Assembly (NCBI GenBank): GCA_021155855.1
Contig: JAJNAZ010000008.1
Coordinates: 37,428-101,427 of the forward strand
DNA length: 64,000 nucleotides
Reading direction: 5' to 3'
Source: Solirubrobacterales bacterium
GTDB lineage: Bacteria > Actinomycetota > Thermoleophilia > Solirubrobacterales > 70-9
Each line of letters opens with the position of its first letter. Position 1 is the stretch's first letter. Both the position numbers and the translations under genes were made by a program. Below the pieces are notes generated by a model. It was given only the letters and a program-made list of their open reading frames with translations, was not told where the DNA came from and did no database searches. Positions 20,244-28,789 of this stretch are shown piece by piece.

Positions 20244-21152
20244 CTACTCGAGCGGGAACAGCTTCAGCGCCTCCTTCAGGGTGATATCGGGCGGACCCTG
20301 CTGCTGGTCCTCGGGGATGTACTGGCCGACCCACTCGTCGTAGGTCTCCTGCCAGGCGCCGCTGTCGATGAACTCGGTGATCGAGTCGTCGACGAACTGC
20401 TTGAACTCCGTGTCGCCCTCCGGGATCCCGGCCCCGTACGGTTCGGTGGTGTAGTCGAGCCCGAGGAGCTCGAGCGTGTCGTCCTGGATCACCATTCCGG
20501 TCAGGATCACGTTGTCGGTCGAGACCGCGTCGACCTGGCCCGTCTGGACCTGGTCGAAGCACTCGGAGTAGAGGTCGACCAGCCGCAGCTCGGCGTCCGG
20601 CGCCTCCTTCTTGATCGTGTCCTGATAGGTGGAGCCGAGGGCGGTGCACACGGTGTTGCCGTTCAGGTCGTCCAGCGACTGGATGTCCGAGTCCCCGGGC
20701 ACCAGGACATCGCCGTTGGCGACGTAGTAGGGCTCCGAGAAATCGATCTCCAGATCGCGCTCCTCGGTGATCGTCATCGTCGACAGGATCAGATCGATCG
20801 TGCCGTCGACCAGCAGCGGAATCCGGTTGTCCGTAGTCGCCTCGCGGAAGGTCGCCTCGACCCCGAGACGCTCGGCGATGTAGTTGCCCAGGTCGACGTC
20901 GAAGCCCTCGACCTCGCCGGTGTCCGGATTGTTGAGCCCGAACGGCGGCACATCGTACTTGACCCCGATCGTGATCTCGCCCGCCTCCTGGAGCTCGCCC
21001 ATGGTCGTGCTGGCGGGGAACTGCTCGACCTCGGCGGCCGGCTCTTCGCCGTCGCCCTCATCCTCGTCGTCGTCGCCGCAGGCGACCAGGGTCAGCGCGG
21101 CAAGCACCAGCATCGCGATCGCGAGCAGGTGCCATCTGCGTCCTCTGTCCAT
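20244..21152 (-). CDS. Amino-acid ABC transporter substrate-binding lipoprotein (GluB-like)
   Basis: A 302-residue extracellular solute-binding protein, family 3. A signal peptide ends in a lipobox LVAC near residue 25 and is followed by a very acidic linker (DDDEDEGDGEE). The binding domain shows ITIGVKYDVPPFG, VEGFDVDLGNYIAERLG, STMTITEERDLEIDFSEPYY and DDLNGNTVCTALGSTYQ, all family landmarks. It delivers glutamate or a similar amino acid to the two permeases. The acidic linker is also seen in the PotD protein of this window. Confidence 0.93.
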   Translation of the reverse strand: MDRGRRWHLLAIAMLVLAALTLVACGDDDEDEGDGEEPAAEVEQFPASTTMGELQEAGEITIGVKYDVPPFGLNNPDTGEVEGFDVDLGNYIAERLGVEATFREATTDNRIPLLVDGTIDLILSTMTITEERDLEIDFSEPYYVANGDVLVPGDSDIQSLDDLNGNTVCTALGSTYQDTIKKEAPDAELRLVDLYSECFDQVQTGQVDAVSTDNVILTGMVIQDDTLELLGLDYTTEPYGAGIPEGDTEFKQFVDDSITEFIDSGAWQETYDEWVGQYIPEDQQQGPPDITLKEALKLFPLE

Positions 21153-21183
21153 GTCCGTTGCCTCTCTCTCCCCCCGCTTTTCC

Positions 21184-22059
21184 TCAGTGATGAATGATCT
21201 TGTCGACGAACTCCTTCGCTCGGTCGCTCCGGGTCTGGTTGAAGAACTCGTCCGGGGTGCCCTGCTCGACGATCCGGCCTTCGTCGATGAACACGATGCG
21301 GTCGCAGACCTCGCGCGCGAAGCCCATCTCGTGCGTGACCACGATCATCGTCATCCCCTCCCGGGCCAGATCGCGCATCACGTCGAGGACCTCGCGAATC
21401 ATCTCCGGGTCGAGCGCCGAGGTCGGCTCGTCGAAGAGCATCAGCTTCGGCTCGACCGCCAGCGCCCGCGCGATCGCGACCCGCTGCTGCTGGCCTCCGG
21501 AGAGATCGGCCGGGGAGTCGTCGGCCTTCTCGGGGATTCCAACCCGCTCCAGCAAACGGAGCGCACGCCGGCGGCCCTCATCCTTCGACGCGTGCTCGAC
21601 CTCGAGCGGCGCCAGGGTGATGTTCTCGAGCACGGTCATGTGCGGAAACAGGTTGAACTGCTGAAAGACCATCCCGATCTCGGCGCGGATGCCGTAGATC
21701 TCGCGTCCGGTCGAATGCACCGCCCTGCCGTCGAAGCGAATCGTCCCCTCGTCGATCGCCTCGAGCCCGTTGATGCAGCGCAGCATCGTCGACTTGCCCG
21801 AGCCCGACGGGCCGGCCACCACGACCGCGGAACCGCGGTCGATCTCGAGATCGATGCGGTCGAGGACCAGGTTGTCGCCGAAGCTCTTGCTCACCTCGGC
21901 GAGGGTCACCAGGTGGGTGCCCGCGCTCGCTGTCGCCGCGCCCCCAGGGGCTGCGGGCTGCCGAGCAGGCTCGGCGGCACTCGGTGAAAGCTCATCCACC
22001 TCGTCAGGGCCGTACCCCGAAGCGGTCGGCTGCGAAACTTGTCGTCGTGAGCGATCCAT
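21184..22059 (-). CDS. Amino-acid ABC transporter ATP-binding protein (GluA/GlnQ-like)
   Basis: A 291-residue ATPase. It has Walker A GPSGSGKST, the Q-loop region QQFNLFPHMTVLENITLAP, signature LSGGQQQRVAIARALA, Walker B LMLFDEPTSALDPE and H-loop VVTHEMGFARE. The family core starts at VTLAEVSKSFG, about 50 residues in. The preceding segment is low complexity, so the true start may be later than the ATG at 22059, which lies three bases from a possible start of the divergent GFA gene. First gene of the leftward transporter operon. Confidence 0.92.
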   Translation of the reverse strand: MDRSRRQVSQPTASGYGPDEVDELSPSAAEPARQPAAPGGAATASAGTHLVTLAEVSKSFGDNLVLDRIDLEIDRGSAVVVAGPSGSGKSTMLRCINGLEAIDEGTIRFDGRAVHSTGREIYGIRAEIGMVFQQFNLFPHMTVLENITLAPLEVEHASKDEGRRRALRLLERVGIPEKADDSPADLSGGQQQRVAIARALAVEPKLMLFDEPTSALDPEMIREVLDVMRDLAREGMTMIVVTHEMGFAREVCDRIVFIDEGRIVEQGTPDEFFNQTRSDRAKEFVDKIIHH

Positions 22060-22466
22060 CGATGACCGGGGGCTGTTTGTGCGGCGGCGTCCGATTCGAG
22101 CTCACCGAGCCGGCCCCCGGCGCGGGCTACTGTCACTGCACGCGCTGTCAGCGGCGCACCGGGACCGCCGCGTCGGCGCAGGCGCGGATCGACGGCCGCA
22201 CCTTCAAGCTGCTCCGGGGCGAGGGCCTGGTCAAGGCCTGGCGGCACCCCGACGGCGGGTTCGAGAAGTGCTTCTGCGGCGAGTGCGGCGCCCACCTGTT
22301 CAGCCGCGACCCCGACGACCCGACCCAGATGAGCATTCGCATGGGGGCCTTCGACGGCGACCCGGGAGTGCGGCCGCGCTGGCGGACCTACGTCGCCTAC
22401 GCGGCACCGTGGGAGCCGGTCCCCGACGACGGACTCGAGCGCTTCGACGAGGGCAAGGCGCGCTGA
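22047..22466 (+). CDS. GFA (glutathione-dependent formaldehyde-activating) domain protein
   Basis: A 139-residue zinc protein of the GFA/Mss4-like fold. Zinc ligands are seen in GGCLCGGV, CHCTRCQRRTG and CFCGECGAHLFSRD. GTG 22047 or ATG 22062 could be the start; neither has a clear ribosome site. Family members bind glutathione or are zinc proteins of unknown role. The gene starts inside or next to the divergent transporter ATPase gene and converges on an acyl-CoA dehydrogenase gene. Confidence 0.85.
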   Translation: MSDPSMTGGCLCGGVRFELTEPAPGAGYCHCTRCQRRTGTAASAQARIDGRTFKLLRGEGLVKAWRHPDGGFEKCFCGECGAHLFSRDPDDPTQMSIRMGAFDGDPGVRPRWRTYVAYAAPWEPVPDDGLERFDEGKAR

Positions 22467-22499
22467 GCGCCGACGGCGCAGCCAACCGCAACCGGGATG

Positions 22500-23519
22500 T
22501 CAGGCCGGCGTCGCCGCTGGCTCGCCGAGCCCGGCGAGGTCGGCGACTCGCTCGCGGTGCTGTCGGGCTGAGCCGAGCATCCGGGCGCCGACGCGGGCGC
22601 GCTTGAGCAGGAAGTGGACGTCGTGCTCCCAGGTGAACCCGATCCCGCCGAGGGTCTGGATCGCGTTGTGGGTCACCGAGCCCGCGGCGTCGGAGGCGCG
22701 AGCCTTGGCCATCGAGGCGGCGAGCGGCAACGATTCGGGCTTCGCGTCGGCACACCAGGCCGCGTAGTAGGTCAGCGAGCGGGCCTCCTCGACGTCCCAG
22801 AGCATGTCGGCGAGCCGGTGGGAAACCGCCTGGTAGGAGCCGATCGGGCGACCGAACTGCTCGCGCTCCTTCGCGTACTCGACGCCGATGTCGAGCGCCC
22901 GCTGCCCGACGCCGACCAGCTCGGCGGCGAGCGCGACCATCCCGGTGTCGACCGCGGCGCTGACATCGCCCGGGAGCGAATCGCCGTCATCGGCCGAAAC
23001 ACGAAAGTAGGCCCGCGTGGTGTCGATCAGGCCGACGCGCTCGATCTCTGCCGCCCCGGGCTCGACGAGACGCGCCCCCTCGCCCTCGGCCAGGACCAGG
23101 ATCGACGCCCCCTCCGCCGCCCCGACGATCGCGCCGTCGTCGTCGGTGAGCTCGGCCGCGCCGCGACCCTCGCCCGAGGCAATGCCCGGCAGCCAGCGGC
23201 GCCTCTGCTCGTCCGAGCCCGCGACCTCGATCACCGCCCCCGCATAGGCGTTGGAGATCATCGGTGAGGGGGCGCAGGCATAGCCGAGCTCCTCCTGCAC
23301 GATCACAAGCTCGACCACGCCGAGGCCTTGGCCGCCGTACTCCTCGGAGATCGCGATCCCGGGCCAGCCGAGCTCGCTCATCTCCTGCCAAGTGCCCTCG
23401 TCGTAGGGAGTCTCGGACTCCGCCAGCTCACGGACCTTCTCGGGTTTGAAGCGGTCGGCGACGAACTCACGGGCGGTGGACTTGATCTCGTGCTGCTCGT
23501 CGTTGAAGCCGAAGTCCAT
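22500..23519 (-). CDS. Acyl-CoA dehydrogenase, short subunit of a paired enzyme
   Basis: A 339-residue acyl-CoA dehydrogenase, shorter than the usual ~380. N-terminal landmarks are MDFGFNDEQHEIKSTAREF and GWPGIAISEEYGGQGLG. The middle beta domain is reduced, and the C-terminal helical domain keeps YAKEREQFGRPIGSYQAVSHRLADM and IQTLGGIGFTWEHDVHFLLKR. It lies eight bases after the stop of a second dehydrogenase gene (23528-24667). This small/large pairing matches the alpha2beta2 FadE/ChsE enzymes that act on bulky CoA substrates in actinobacteria. Confidence 0.9.
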   Translation of the reverse strand: MDFGFNDEQHEIKSTAREFVADRFKPEKVRELAESETPYDEGTWQEMSELGWPGIAISEEYGGQGLGVVELVIVQEELGYACAPSPMISNAYAGAVIEVAGSDEQRRRWLPGIASGEGRGAAELTDDDGAIVGAAEGASILVLAEGEGARLVEPGAAEIERVGLIDTTRAYFRVSADDGDSLPGDVSAAVDTGMVALAAELVGVGQRALDIGVEYAKEREQFGRPIGSYQAVSHRLADMLWDVEEARSLTYYAAWCADAKPESLPLAASMAKARASDAAGSVTHNAIQTLGGIGFTWEHDVHFLLKRARVGARMLGSARQHRERVADLAGLGEPAATPA

Positions 23520-23527
23520 TCGTCTCC

Positions 23528-24667
23528 CTACCTGAGCTTCGGCAGCCCGAGCACCCGCTCGGCGACGATGTTGCGGAGCACGTCACTGGTTCCGCCCTCG
23601 ATCGAGTTCGCCCGCGAGCGCAGGAACCGATACGCCCAGAGCGAGTCCCGGCGCAGGACCTCCATCCCGCCGACCTCCAGCGCCAGCTCGCACAAAGCCT
23701 GGTTCGCGGACGACCACTGCAGCTTCGCGATCGAGCCCTCGGGCCCCGGGGTGCCGACCTTCATCGTCGCCGTCAGCGAACGCATCGCGCCCAGCCGCAG
23801 GCCCTCGATCCCGATCTTCAGCCGCGCGATCTTGTCGCGGACGATCGGATCGTCGGCCAGGTCGCGCTCGCGGGCCAACTCGACCAGCTCGTCGAGTGCG
23901 TTCGCGAGCCCGAGCGCTGCCGACGCGCCGAGCCCGGCGCGCTCGTTCATCAGCGTTGTGATCGCGACCATCCAGCCGTTGCCGACGCCGCCGACCACGT
24001 TTTCGTCGGCCACGTGGGCGCCCTCGATGAAGAGCTCGTTGAACTCGGCCTCGCCGGTGATCTGGCGCAGCGGTCGGACCTCGACCTCGTCCTGCTCCAT
24101 GTCCATGAGGAAGTAGGTGAGCCCCTTGTGCTTGGGGACGTCGGGGTCGGTGCGGGCGACCAGCATGCACCACTTCGCCTCGTGCGCAAACGTCGTCCAC
24201 ACCTTCTGGCCGGTGATCCGCCAGCCGCCGTTGTCGGCCACCGCCTTGGTCCTCAGCGATGCGAGATCGGAGCCCGACTCGGGCTCGGAGAACCCCTGGC
24301 ACCAGATCTCCTCGGCCGAGAGGATCGGCTCGAGGAAGCGCTCCTTCTGCTCGGTGGTGCCGTGGGCGATCACCACCGGCCCTCCCATCACCAACCCGAG
24401 CACGTTCGCGGGACGCGGCGCCCTCGCCCGCGCCAGCTCCTCGCCGAAGATCGACTGCTCGATCAGGGTGGCGCCCCGGCCCCCGTACTCCCTCGGCCAC
24501 GAGATCCCGGCCCAGCCCGCGGCGTGGAGCTGGCGCTGCCACTCGCGCTCGAACTCGAACTGGACCTGGTCACCACCGCTCGGGGCCGGGCCCGGATGGT
24601 TGTCCTTGAGCCAGGCCCGAACCTCGTCGCGAAACGCCTGCTCGTCGGCGGTCAGGGTCAGGTCCAT
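23528..24667 (-). CDS. Acyl-CoA dehydrogenase, long subunit of a paired enzyme
   Basis: A 379-residue acyl-CoA dehydrogenase. ATG 24665-24667 opens MDLTLTADEQAFRDEVRAWL, the family start; the open frame upstream is antisense to the next gene. Landmarks are WPREYGGRGATLIEQ, WCQGFSEPESGSDLASLRT, GWRITGQKVWTTFAH and the C-terminal SIEGGTSDVLRNIVAERVLGLPK. It is followed after eight bases by a short dehydrogenase, a layout of heteromeric enzymes such as ChsE1-ChsE2. A sterol-like or other bulky substrate is possible but unproven. Confidence 0.92.
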   Translation of the reverse strand: MDLTLTADEQAFRDEVRAWLKDNHPGPAPSGGDQVQFEFEREWQRQLHAAGWAGISWPREYGGRGATLIEQSIFGEELARARAPRPANVLGLVMGGPVVIAHGTTEQKERFLEPILSAEEIWCQGFSEPESGSDLASLRTKAVADNGGWRITGQKVWTTFAHEAKWCMLVARTDPDVPKHKGLTYFLMDMEQDEVEVRPLRQITGEAEFNELFIEGAHVADENVVGGVGNGWMVAITTLMNERAGLGASAALGLANALDELVELARERDLADDPIVRDKIARLKIGIEGLRLGAMRSLTATMKVGTPGPEGSIAKLQWSSANQALCELALEVGGMEVLRRDSLWAYRFLRSRANSIEGGTSDVLRNIVAERVLGLPKLR

Positions 24668-24709
24668 CGGGAGCCAAACCCTATCTCGCCGGACGAATAT
24701 GGTCACCCC

Positions 24710-25610
24710 GTGATCCCGGAACGCTTCGAGCTCACCGCCGCCGACGGCCGCCCCCTCGAGGCCCTCGTCGCCGGACCCGACGACGGCACCCTGTTGGTGG
24801 AGCATCACGGTACGCCCGGATCGGCGCATGGGTTCTGGCCGCCTCACCTCGAGCAGGCGTCGGCGCGGGGCCTGCGGATGGCCGCATATTCGCGGCCCGG
24901 GTCGGCGGGCTCGGCCCGCGACGAGGGCCGCAGCGTCGGCAGCTGTGCCGCCGACGCGGCCGCGCTCGCCGACGCGCTCGGCGCCGACCGGTTCCTCAGC
25001 ATCGGCGGCTCCGGGGGCGGTCCGCACGCGCTCGCCTGCGCGGCGCTGCAACCGGATCGCGTGCTCGCCGCGGCGACCATCGCCGGCGTTGGACCGGCGC
25101 ACGCCGAGGACCTCGACTGGCTCGACGGGATGGGGGCCGAGAACCTGGAGGAGTTCGCCGCCGCGCGGGCCGGTCCCCAGGAGCTCGGAGCCTTTCATCT
25201 CGAACTGGGGGCCGCAGCTGCGCGAGATCACCGGCCCGCAGGTGCTCGACTCGCTCGGCGACCTCGTCTCGGCGCCCGATGCCGCGGTGCTGAGCGGCGA
25301 GTACGCCGACTTCGCCGCGGCCGGCATCCGCCACTCGCTCAGTGCCGGGATCTGGGGTTGGTTCGACGATGACCTGGCGATCCTCGGCGACTGGGGCTTC
25401 GACCCAAGCGCGATCGAGGTCCCGGTGAGCGTCTGGCACGGACGCGAGGACCGTTTCGTTCCCGCGGCTCACGGTGAGTGGCTCGCGGCGCAGGTCGGCG
25501 GCGCGCGGGGGCACCTGCTCGACGACCACGGCCATCTCTCGCTGGCACTCGCCCACTTCGGCGCGATCCTGGACGAGCTCCTCGATGCCGCCGGTCAGTC
25601 GAACACGTAG
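24710..25610 (+). pseudogene. Alpha/beta hydrolase, single frameshift
   Basis: GTG 24710 opens MIPERFELTAADGRPLEAL and continues through the oxyanion region VEHHGTPGS and the nucleophile elbow GGSGGGPHALACAAL. At the run of five G at 25207-25211 the frame is lost; one G fewer would let it continue as PQLREITGPQVLDSLG. The acid loop VWHGREDRFVP and the catalytic histidine in LLDDHGHLSL then follow. Joined, it is about 299 residues with a full catalytic triad. It is either recently inactivated or a homopolymer error. The substrate is unknown. Its end overlaps the convergent UbiA gene by 16 bases. Confidence 0.82.
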
Positions 25611-26485
25611 AGCACCGCGAGCGCCGAGGCGACCCAGGTGACCTCGGCGAAGATCATCCCCGGGTCCTCGAGCAAGATCGCCGCGGTCGAGCGCGTGTCG
25701 CCCCGGTCGTAAATCAGATAGAGGTAGCGGAAGATCCCGTAGAGGACCGAGGGCGCGGTGGCGAGCATCCGTGAGCCGGCCAGCGGGCTGTCGACGGCAT
25801 AGATCACGTAGCTGAGAATCGCCGTCGCGGTGACCATCGCGACCATCTGGTCGAGGAACGGCAGCGAGTAGTGCTCGAGCACCGGACGCGTGACCTCGGG
25901 CTCCGGCGCCTGTGCGGCGGAGGCCGAGGACAAAGGCTGCTGCTCGAGCATCGCCTCCTGGCGCCGCTTGGTGAACCCGAGGAAGAGGGCGAGCATGCCG
26001 GTGCAGATGAGCAGGAACTCCGACGCCTGTGCCTCGACCGCGACCGCGCCGGCGACGACGCGGAGGATGAACAGCGAGGCGATCGTCATCACGTCGAGGA
26101 TCACCAGGCGCTTCAGCAACAGCGAGTAGGCGGCCGTGATCACGCCATAGGCGGCCACCAACCCGCCCACCTCGGGCTCGACGGCGAAGCCGATCGCGAG
26201 CGCGGCGGCGGCGAGCGCGGCGGCGACCGCGGCGGCGGCGACCGGGGCGATGGCGCCGCTGGCTATCGGCCGATGGCGCTTCTCTGAATGGCGGCGGTCA
26301 TGCTCGCGGTCGAGCAGGTCGTTGAGCAGGTAGCCGGCGCTCGAAACGCCGCAGAAGGCGACGAAGGTGAGCGTCGCAGCGAGGACCTGGTGGGACTCGT
26401 CGAGCTGCCCGGAGAAGAGCAGGCCCGCGAACACGAGGAGGTTCTTGATCCACTCCTGCGGGCGCAGGGCTGCGAGCAGGGGCAT
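25595..26485 (-). CDS. UbiA-family prenyltransferase, decaprenyl-phosphate phosphoribosyltransferase-like
   Basis: A 296-residue membrane enzyme with about eight helices. RPQEWIKNLLVFAGLL at the start and YLLNDLLDREHDRRHSEKRHRPIASG match the subfamily of Rv3806c, which transfers phosphoribose from PRPP to decaprenyl phosphate, with the DxxxD metal site. The second aspartate motif region is ILDVMTIASLFILRVVAGA. In mycobacteria this makes the arabinose donor for the cell wall. Here the polymer is unknown, and other UbiA activities are possible. Confidence 0.82.
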   Translation of the reverse strand: MPLLAALRPQEWIKNLLVFAGLLFSGQLDESHQVLAATLTFVAFCGVSSAGYLLNDLLDREHDRRHSEKRHRPIASGAIAPVAAAAVAAALAAAALAIGFAVEPEVGGLVAAYGVITAAYSLLLKRLVILDVMTIASLFILRVVAGAVAVEAQASEFLLICTGMLALFLGFTKRRQEAMLEQQPLSSASAAQAPEPEVTRPVLEHYSLPFLDQMVAMVTATAILSYVIYAVDSPLAGSRMLATAPSVLYGIFRYLYLIYDRGDTRSTAAILLEDPGMIFAEVTWVASALAVLYVFD

Positions 26486-26637
26486 GGCGCGGAGAGGTTA
26501 GGGCGTCCGCGCCGCGGCGACCACGAGCAGCGCCGCGCTGGACGAAATTCGCCACCGGCAGCTGTTCCGGCGGCGCTCAAACCAACTCAGAAGGAGGCTG
26601 GCGGTGCTCTGCGCAGGCGCTTCTGAGCAGGCCGCGA

Positions 26638-28257
26638 TCACGGATCTACGAGCACCCCCGGGTTGAGCACTCCGGCCGGGTCGAGCTCACGCTTCGCCGC
26701 CCGCAGCGCATCGGCGAACGGCCCCGGGCGCTGGCGGTCGTACCAGGGCCGATGGTCGCGGCCGACCGCGTGATGGTGGGTGATCGTGCCGCCCGCGTCG
26801 ATCACCGCATCGGAGACAGCCGCCTTGATCTCGTCCCACTGCTCGACCTCCGAGCCGCGCCGGGCCGGCGCCAGGATCGTGAAGTAGGGGGCCGGCCCGT
26901 CGGGGTAGACGTGCGTGAACCTGCACATCACCTTGGGCGCCGCGTCGCCCTCGTCAGGGGCGCCCGATGCCTCGGCGACCGCGCGGCGAGCGGTCTCGGT
27001 TACGGTCGCGTGAAAGTCGGCGAAGCGATCCCAGGTGATCGCGGTCTCGAACGTCTCGGAGAGGACGCCGATGGCGACGAACGTATCTCGCAGGTACGGG
27101 GCCGCCAAAAATGCGTGGCGCCAGGCGCCGACCGCGTCTCGTTGCTCGTCGCCCGGCGCCCGTTGCTCGTGCGAGCTCGTCGGCTCGCCGCCGTGGTCGC
27201 CAGCCAGCTCGAGGGCGAGCCCCATCGGCCCGTCCACGGGCTGGTCGGGAGACTCGAAGCCGAGCACGAGCGTGGCGCGGGCGGCCTCGGAGGCGTGGGT
27301 GAGCTCCGACTCGGCCTCATCGAGCAGGCGGCAGTTGGCCGGGTTGAGCCCGGACTGGGCCAGCGCCCGCACCGCGTCGGCGCCCGCGGCGAAGGAGTCG
27401 AAGGCGATCCCGGCGGAGAGCTTGTGCTCGGGCCGGCGATGCACCCGCACCCAGGCCTCGGTGATCACGCCAAGGATTCCCTCGGAGCCGATCAGCATCC
27501 GGTCGGGGCTCGGGCCGGCGCCCGACCCCGGCAGTCGCCGGCTCTCCCAGGCGCCGCTCGGGGTGAGTGCGCGCACCGCCTCGACGAGGTCGTCGATGTG
27601 GGTCCAGACGGTCGCGAAGTGGCCGCCCGCCCGGGTGGCGATCCAGCCGCCGAGGCTCGAGTACTCGAACGACTGCGGAAAGTGACGCAGGGTGAGGTCG
27701 TGCTCGGCGAGCTGGCGATTCAGCTGCGGCCCCAGCACACCGGCCTGAATCCGCGCCGCCCGCGAGACCGGGTCGACCTCGAGCACCCGGTCGAGCGCCG
27801 CGAGGTCGATCGTCACCGCGCCCGCGTAGCCCGCGGCCAGTCGCGGCTCGACTCCGCCGACGACGCTGGTGCCGCCGCCGTACGGGATCGCCGCCGCACC
27901 CGCCTCGGCGCACCAGAAGAGCACCGCCTCGAGCTCGGGCTCGTCCCGCGGGCGCGCCACCAGGTCGGGTGGGTGGCGGATCTCACCGCGGAAGCCGCGG
28001 ACGACGTCGCGGTAGGCCTTGCCGAGCGCGTGGGAGACGCGCTCGCGATGATCCGAGGTGACGATCCCAGCGAGCGAGCCGGGCGGCTCGAGCCGCGGTG
28101 ATGGCAGCTCGATCCGGTCGAGCGGCACCGGCTCCGCCGCCTCGCCCCCGAACCCGAGCCGCCCGCGGACGTCGGCCGCCGTCGCCCTCAGATCCGCGAG
28201 CGACGGCTGCTGGTCCTCGAACCCCCAGCCCCAGTGCTTGCGCGCTCGCCCGGCCAC
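26638..28257 (-). CDS. FAD-binding oxidase, alkyl-DHAP synthase-like
   Basis: A 539-residue VAO-type flavoenzyme. The opening KHWGWGFEDQ is the AGPS-type N-terminus. The FAD domain shows VARPRDEPELEAVLFW, AIPYGGGTSVVGGV and HFPQSFEYSSLGGWIATRAGG. The C-terminal active-site region GGTITHHHAVGRDHRPWY has the triple histidine of alkylglycerone-phosphate synthase. That enzyme swaps the acyl chain of acyl-DHAP for a fatty alcohol, giving an ether lipid precursor. A fatty acyl-CoA reductase gene, which would supply the alcohol, lies 0.5 kb away on the same strand. Other members of the family act on different alpha-hydroxy acids, so the role is inferred. Confidence 0.85.
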   Translation of the reverse strand: MAGRARKHWGWGFEDQQPSLADLRATAADVRGRLGFGGEAAEPVPLDRIELPSPRLEPPGSLAGIVTSDHRERVSHALGKAYRDVVRGFRGEIRHPPDLVARPRDEPELEAVLFWCAEAGAAAIPYGGGTSVVGGVEPRLAAGYAGAVTIDLAALDRVLEVDPVSRAARIQAGVLGPQLNRQLAEHDLTLRHFPQSFEYSSLGGWIATRAGGHFATVWTHIDDLVEAVRALTPSGAWESRRLPGSGAGPSPDRMLIGSEGILGVITEAWVRVHRRPEHKLSAGIAFDSFAAGADAVRALAQSGLNPANCRLLDEAESELTHASEAARATLVLGFESPDQPVDGPMGLALELAGDHGGEPTSSHEQRAPGDEQRDAVGAWRHAFLAAPYLRDTFVAIGVLSETFETAITWDRFADFHATVTETARRAVAEASGAPDEGDAAPKVMCRFTHVYPDGPAPYFTILAPARRGSEVEQWDEIKAAVSDAVIDAGGTITHHHAVGRDHRPWYDRQRPGPFADALRAAKRELDPAGVLNPGVLVDP

Positions 28258-28283
28258 GGCGGCACGCTATCGCGCGGCGAACC

Positions 28284-28778
28284 TTGTAACGGGTGATACG
28301 TGGGGCACCGCGGCCGATGTGCGGGACGACACGCTGGCCGGGGGTGGCCACCGCGGCCGACCTCGGACCCGACTCGGTCGCGTCGTCCGAGATCCAGACC
28401 GACGGCGTCCAGGCGACCGAGGTTGCGAACAACGCGATCGACTCCGGTGAGATCGTCAACTTCGGCCTCACGAATCAGGACGTCGGCGTCCTGTACGCGG
28501 TCGTGAACAACGATGGCACCCTGGCGCGATCGAGCGGCGGCGTCGCGTCGGCCCACATCGGCGCACCCATGAGCGGCGACTACCGGGTCGACTTCGGCCG
28601 CACCGTGACCACCTGCGCGGTCGGGGCCGTGCACGGCAGCCCCGGCGCCCAGCCGATCGGGGCGGGCCTGATCGGCACCCAGTACGACCTCTCCGATCCC
28701 CAGGACGTGATCGTCAAGCTCTGGAACCACGAGGCGGTGGACTCCAACGGGTCGTTCCACCTGGTGGTGGTCTGCTAG
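28284..28778 (+). pseudogene. Fragment of a secreted repeat protein, frameshifted
   Basis: The segment begins without a proper start as GTAADVRDDTLAG, shifts frame at the run of five G at 28340-28344, and continues DLGPDSVASSEIQTDGVQATEVANNAIDSGEI, then a compact end domain. The short repeats (D-L-G-P-D-S-V type) resemble the beta-helical linker repeats of large secreted proteins in soil actinobacteria. A signal peptide and the N-terminal bulk are missing, so this is the last ~165 residues of a larger gene. GTG/ATG codons exist at 28293 but would start mid-repeat. Confidence 0.5.
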
Positions 28779-28789
28779 CGCCGGGCCCG

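Noticed and set aside
23528..25327. Long extension of the acyl-CoA dehydrogenase frame to 25327
   Set aside because: Upstream of 24667 it is antisense to the alpha/beta hydrolase and shows no family similarity.
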